From the NCBI RefSeq assembly GCF_021311115.1, contig NZ_JAJTNP010000004.1, positions 248,001 through 312,000 on the forward strand: a stretch of DNA of 64,000 nucleotides. The letters run 5' to 3'. Positions 60,569 to 64,000 of the stretch are shown here, piece after piece. How positions within the stretch are numbered: position 1 is the stretch's first letter; each line of letters opens with the position of its first letter. Below the pieces are notes generated by a model, which made no database searches, had not been told where the DNA came from, and saw only the letters and a list, made by a program, of their open reading frames with translations. The stretch is from Chryseobacterium gwangjuense (GTDB lineage Bacteria; Bacteroidota; Bacteroidia; Flavobacteriales; Weeksellaceae). Made by a program: the position numbers and the translations under genes.

Positions 60569-61522
60569 TTATCTATTTTTCTTTGCAGATGGATATTCTA
60601 TTTCAACCCATTTCTGCTTAGCCATAAGAGTGTCTATTTTTTCATAAAAATTAATTAACCACAGATATCTTTTTCCGTTGTAATCGTAAATTTCTTTTGA
60701 TTTCCCATTATCGAAAGTGATTTCAGTTGCTACAAAAAAATCATCACTCCAAAAAGGATATCTATCATTTATTTTTGAAAAATTAACTTCATTAAGATCG
60801 TTTGCCAACTTCTGAAAACCCGCATAGCCTTCTCCTGAAAAATTTCCCCTTAAATTTTTATAATGGTCAGAATTTAAAAGAAGAGAATCTTCCGTTAATG
60901 TTAACCGGTATATTTTTTTGGTTGAAAAAAGTTTATTCTGCGTGAAAATTATTTTTTTGATTTTATGTTTTTTAATTTTAGAATAATACTCCATCAATTC
61001 ATTGTTTTTAATCATTAAAGTATCAACATCAAATATTTCAGTAGAACTGTCGAAGTCTGTATGATAGCGAATCATTTTAATAAAGGGCTGATTTTTATAC
61101 TGGATTATTTTTGCCGCAACAATTTGATAAATATTTCCTTTTCCGGGATTTAGAAATGTGTATCCTTTATCTCTGCTTAATAAAACAATAGTTTGGTAAT
61201 TATCTTTTGCGATATAATTTTTTATAACGTCATTACTATCTAAAGATTTTTTGTACGAAAGATTTACAAGATAGTCTATTTTACCATCGTTATTAAAATC
61301 AGCTTCATAGATTGATTTAAAGTTTTCATCATTAAGAACTTTTTTAATTTTGTTTGTTGAATCCACCAATGTATTACCTGTAAGAAAGTCTGCCTTTAAA
61401 TGTAAATTTTCATAACCTTCCTGTGAATGAATGATGTCTAAAATTTCACTTTCACTAAGCTCTTTTTTCTCGCAAGACTGCAGAAGAAAAATTCCAATTA
61501 AAAGGTAAATTATTTTCGTCAT
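60569..61522 (-). CDS. Putative lipoprotein
   Basis: 317 residues. Lipoprotein signal (MTKIIYLLIGIFLLQSC, lipobox LQSC, Cys17) then EKKELSESE. A segment DFNNDGKIDYLVNLSY (about 96-111) resembles a calcium-binding FG-GAP/VCBS-like loop. The C-terminal half (NLRGNFSGEGYAGFQKLAND, VATEITFDNGKSKEIYDYNG, LMAKQKWVEIEYP) resembles DUF6438-type extracellular domains, a tentative match. Location is the outer membrane or periplasm. Function unknown. Single gene downstream of the acs terminator. Confidence 0.7.
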   Translation of the reverse strand: MTKIIYLLIGIFLLQSCEKKELSESEILDIIHSQEGYENLHLKADFLTGNTLVDSTNKIKKVLNDENFKSIYEADFNNDGKIDYLVNLSYKKSLDSNDVIKNYIAKDNYQTIVLLSRDKGYTFLNPGKGNIYQIVAAKIIQYKNQPFIKMIRYHTDFDSSTEIFDVDTLMIKNNELMEYYSKIKKHKIKKIIFTQNKLFSTKKIYRLTLTEDSLLLNSDHYKNLRGNFSGEGYAGFQKLANDLNEVNFSKINDRYPFWSDDFFVATEITFDNGKSKEIYDYNGKRYLWLINFYEKIDTLMAKQKWVEIEYPSAKKNR

Positions 61523-61532
61523 GTGAGTTTTT

Positions 61533-61570
61533 AAAATTAAATAGCCTGCTTAAAAAATTAAACAGGCTCT
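61533..61570 (-). terminator. Terminator of acs
   Basis: Minus-strand stem AGCCTGTTTAA with TTAAGCAGGCT (one G/T imperfection) in 61543-61568, followed by an A/T-rich run ATTTAATTTT. Confidence 0.75.
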
Positions 61571-61582
61571 AAATTATTTAAA

Positions 61583-63490
61583 TTAAATTCGTTCATTTTT
61601 AATTTCCTCTACAATCTCAGGATTTAAAAGTGTAGAAATATCTCCAAAATTACTGAAATCCCCTTCTGCAATTTTTCTCAAAATTCTACGCATGATTTTT
61701 CCGGAACGTGTTTTCGGAAGCCCGGAAACAAACTGAATCTTATCCAGCTTTGCAATAGGTCCGATTTGATCTGAAATCAACTGATTGATCTCTTTTACGA
61801 GATTTTCCTGCTTTCTATTGGCTCCGGAATCTTTTAAAATAACAAATCCGTACAAGGCATTTCCCTTAATATCATGAGGATAGCCTACAATTGCAGATTC
61901 CGCTACTGCAGGGTGTTCGTTAATACTGTCTTCAATCGGTGCTGTTCCTAAATTATGCCCTGAAACAATAATCACATCATCTACACGACCGGTAATTCTG
62001 TAATATCCGACTTCATCTCTCAAAGCACCGTCACCTGTGAAATACTTTCCTGGAAAAGCTGAGAAATAGGTTTCTTTATACCGTTGATGATCGCCCCAGA
62101 TTGTTCTTGCAATTCCCGGCCATGGAAAACGGATACAAAGATTTCCTGTCACCTGATTTCCGGAAATTTCATTACGTTTATCATCCATCAAGACAGGTTG
62201 AATTCCCGGCAGTGGAAGGGTGGCGTAAGTCGGTTTTGTGGGCGTTACAAACGGAAGTGGCGAAATCATAATTCCTCCCGTTTCGGTTTGCCACCACGTA
62301 TCTACAATCGGACATTTTTTCTTTCCAACATGGTCATTAAACCAATGCCAAGCTTCTTCGTTTATTGGTTCACCAACAGATCCAATTACTTTTAATGAGC
62401 TAAGGTCATGTTTATCAACCCATTCTGTGCTCTCTTTTGCTAATGAACGAATTGCGGTCGGAGCGGTGTAGAACTGAGTAACTTCATGTTTGTCAATGAC
62501 TTCCCAGAATCTGTCTGGCTCAGGATAAGTAGGAACTCCTTCGAAAATTACAGTTGTTGCTCCATTTAAAAGCGGTCCGTAAAGAATGTACGAGTGTCCT
62601 GTAATCCATCCGATATCCGCAGTACACCAATAAATATCGTTTTCTTTATAATTGAATACATTTTTGAAAGTATAAGCTGTGTAAACCATGTATCCGGCGC
62701 AAGTGTGAAGCATCCCTTTCGGTTTTCCCGTAGAACCGGAAGTGTACAAAATGAAAAGTGGATCTTCAGCATCCATAATCATCGTCACAAAATCTGCGGA
62801 AGCTTTTTCATACAAGTCGGCCAACCAAAAATCTCTGTGTTCCTTCATTTTGATTTTATTGTTGGTTCTTTTCACAACCAAAACAGATTTTACCGTGGGT
62901 GTTTTTTCCAGCGCTTCATCAACAATGCTTTTCAAATCTAAAACCTTGTTTCCTCTGTAGCTTCCGTCTGAAGTAATCACCATTTTTGCCCCACAGTCAT
63001 TCACTCTTGAAGAAACGGCAGATGCAGAAAATCCTGCAAAAATCACGGAATGAACGGCTCCCAACTTTGCACAAGCCAACATGGTAACTGCCAATTCCGG
63101 AATCATCGGAAGATAGATGCAGACTCTGTCACCTTTTTCGATGCCCATTTCCTTTAAAACATTCGCTGTTTTGTTGACTCTCGTATATAATTCGTTGTAA
63201 GAAATATGCTGTGCTGCTTCTTGAGGATCGTTCGGTTCCCAGATAATCGCGGTTTTGTCGCCTCTTACGGAAAGGTGTCTGTCTAAACAGTTTTTGGTGA
63301 TATTTAATTTTGCATTTTTAAACCAGGTGATTTTCGCTTCATTCATATCATATTTTACGACCTTGCTCCATCTCTGATACCACACAAAATTTTGATCAGC
63401 TATCTTGTCCCAGAATTTCTTAGGATTTTTGATAGACTTTTTATACTCCTCAAAATAGTGTGGTAAATCTTCTATTAGGTAATTTCTCAT
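61583..63490 (-). CDS. acs: Acetate--CoA ligase
   Basis: A 635-residue AMP-forming acetyl-CoA synthetase. AMP-binding core LFILYTSGSTGKPKGMLHT; acetate-pocket region TVIFEGVPTYPEPDRFWE and VDTWWQTETGGIMISPLP; hinge GRVDDVIIVSGHNLGTAPIED; and the C-terminal KTRSGKIMRRILRKI, whose Lys forms the adenylate and is the usual acetylation site. Start set at 63490 (MRNYLIEDLPHYF), the normal N-terminus; the frame runs to 63610, but that would overlap the upstream gene. It lies 49 bases after a second acyl-CoA synthetase gene in the same direction. Confidence 0.95.
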   Translation of the reverse strand: MRNYLIEDLPHYFEEYKKSIKNPKKFWDKIADQNFVWYQRWSKVVKYDMNEAKITWFKNAKLNITKNCLDRHLSVRGDKTAIIWEPNDPQEAAQHISYNELYTRVNKTANVLKEMGIEKGDRVCIYLPMIPELAVTMLACAKLGAVHSVIFAGFSASAVSSRVNDCGAKMVITSDGSYRGNKVLDLKSIVDEALEKTPTVKSVLVVKRTNNKIKMKEHRDFWLADLYEKASADFVTMIMDAEDPLFILYTSGSTGKPKGMLHTCAGYMVYTAYTFKNVFNYKENDIYWCTADIGWITGHSYILYGPLLNGATTVIFEGVPTYPEPDRFWEVIDKHEVTQFYTAPTAIRSLAKESTEWVDKHDLSSLKVIGSVGEPINEEAWHWFNDHVGKKKCPIVDTWWQTETGGIMISPLPFVTPTKPTYATLPLPGIQPVLMDDKRNEISGNQVTGNLCIRFPWPGIARTIWGDHQRYKETYFSAFPGKYFTGDGALRDEVGYYRITGRVDDVIIVSGHNLGTAPIEDSINEHPAVAESAIVGYPHDIKGNALYGFVILKDSGANRKQENLVKEINQLISDQIGPIAKLDKIQFVSGLPKTRSGKIMRRILRKIAEGDFSNFGDISTLLNPEIVEEIKNERI

Positions 63491-63539
63491 ATCCCTTTCG
63501 TTTTTTGAAGTTTGAATTTTATTTAGATTAAATGTATAC

Positions 63540-64000
63540 TTAATTTCTTGTTTTAGCCCTGTATTCCTCGATTTTTTGCTGAATTTCTTCAATGATTTTC
63601 TCATCATCAATCGTCGATGGAATTTGAAATTCTTTTCCGTCTAATAAGGTTCTTATCAGTTTTCTTAAAATTTTTCCCGAACGTGTTTTAGGTAAGCGTT
63701 TTACAATCATTACATTTTTTAGACAGGCAACCGCTCCGATTTTTTCACGAACCGTTTTCACAATATCTTTTTCTACTTCTTCTTCGGAAATTGATGAACC
63801 GTTTTTTAAAACAACTGAAGAAAAAGGAATCTGCCCTTTCAGTTCATCGTCAATTCCGACAACGGCGCACTCAGCAACATCGGGATGTGAAGAAACAATT
63901 TCCTCCATTTCAGAGGTCGAAAGTCGATGTCCTGCAACATTAATGACATCGTCAACTCTTCCCGTGATGAAAATATATCCGTCTTCGTCCTTTATCGCAC
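63540..64000 (-). CDS. Propionyl-CoA synthetase-like AMP-binding enzyme (3' part)
   Basis: About 153 C-terminal residues; the gene runs off the right edge and its start lies outside. It opens with IKDEDGYIFITGRVDDVINV and AGHRLSTSEMEEIVSSHPDV, the hinge of the ANL superfamily in the form typical of PrpE-like enzymes (VAGHRLST), unlike acetyl-CoA synthetase (VSGHxLGT). It ends with the catalytic-Lys motif LPKTRSGKILRKLIRTLLDG. Function, activation of propionate or a similar short acid, is inferred from this motif. It is probably cotranscribed with acs. Confidence 0.8.
   Translation of the reverse strand, partial: AIKDEDGYIFITGRVDDVINVAGHRLSTSEMEEIVSSHPDVAECAVVGIDDELKGQIPFSSVVLKNGSSISEEEVEKDIVKTVREKIGAVACLKNVMIVKRLPKTRSGKILRKLIRTLLDGKEFQIPSTIDDEKIIEEIQQKIEEYRAKTRN

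Noticed and set aside
63491-63610. Extended acs frame starting at 63610
   Set aside because: It overlaps the upstream synthetase gene and is Lys/Arg-rich with no family match; MRNYLIEDLPHYF at 63490 is the usual start.

Overview
The window reads as chromosomal core sequence of a low-GC flavobacterium, most like Chryseobacterium (Bacteroidota, Weeksellaceae). The evidence is: promoters with the Bacteroidota -7 motif TAnnTTTG and almost no Shine-Dalgarno sequences; two secreted proteins with type IX secretion (T9SS) C-terminal sorting domains; a fused SecDF; SusB-type GH97; DUF3667; and short palindromic intergenic repeats of the kind common in this group. The genus is an inference. I see no rRNA, tRNA, CRISPR array, insertion sequence, phage or integrative element. 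No stretch over 300 bases lacks a gene; the longest gaps (2078-2303 and 10605-10836) hold repeats, a terminator or a leader.

Layout. 1-4340: VWA protein, SAM methyltransferase, metG. 4506-8760: GH97 alpha-glucosidase with an NTF2-like partner, pirin, FMN reductase. 8807-15365: a purine block (24-codon small ORF, purM, purN, purH, purD, guaA) punctuated by repeats. 15441-19842: pheA, small membrane protein, ABC1/UbiB kinase, DEAD-box helicase. 19875-26443: minus-strand accessory genes (TPR protein, SGNH hydrolase, lipoproteins, YqhD-type alcohol dehydrogenase, DUF3667 and small membrane proteins), where two genes look frameshifted at poly-A tracts. 26622-31861: ppc, an XRE-pentapeptide-repeat fusion, a T9SS subtilase. 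32031-35206: a sugar/surface-polysaccharide group (DegT aminotransferase, galE, cytidylyltransferase). 35277-41276: outer-membrane beta-barrel protein, mltG-dapF, Asn/Gly-rich lipoprotein, pnuC. 41442-50144: amino-acid permease, BNR-like protein, hemN, T9SS sugar dehydrogenase, secDF. 50316-56507: MFS transporter, tatA-PAP2-TPR, trmL, rlmH, outer-membrane protein, YihY/BrkB. 56592-64000: nhaA-rel, small protein, lipoprotein, acs, and the 3' part of a propionyl-CoA synthetase-like gene cut by the window edge.

How the genes fit together: PurM, PurN, PurH and PurD perform four of the ten steps to IMP and GuaA makes GMP. Ppc and PheA sit on either side of PEP use, and their genes share an identical 15-base promoter/start sequence. 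SecDF, TatA and the T9SS cargo are parts of protein export. MltG and DapF serve peptidoglycan. Acs and the PrpE-like enzyme activate short-chain acids.

No single new multi-gene system stands out. The most noteworthy signals are: two coding frames broken at homopolymers whose downstream frames still encode protein-like tails (23.5 and 26.05 kb); a self-contained 24-codon transcription unit before purM; -7 boxes only 4-6 nt from the start codon (apparently leaderless mRNAs); helically phased GTTGT repeats upstream of the XRE-pentapeptide gene; and a perfect 13-bp inverted repeat upstream of the beta-barrel gene.
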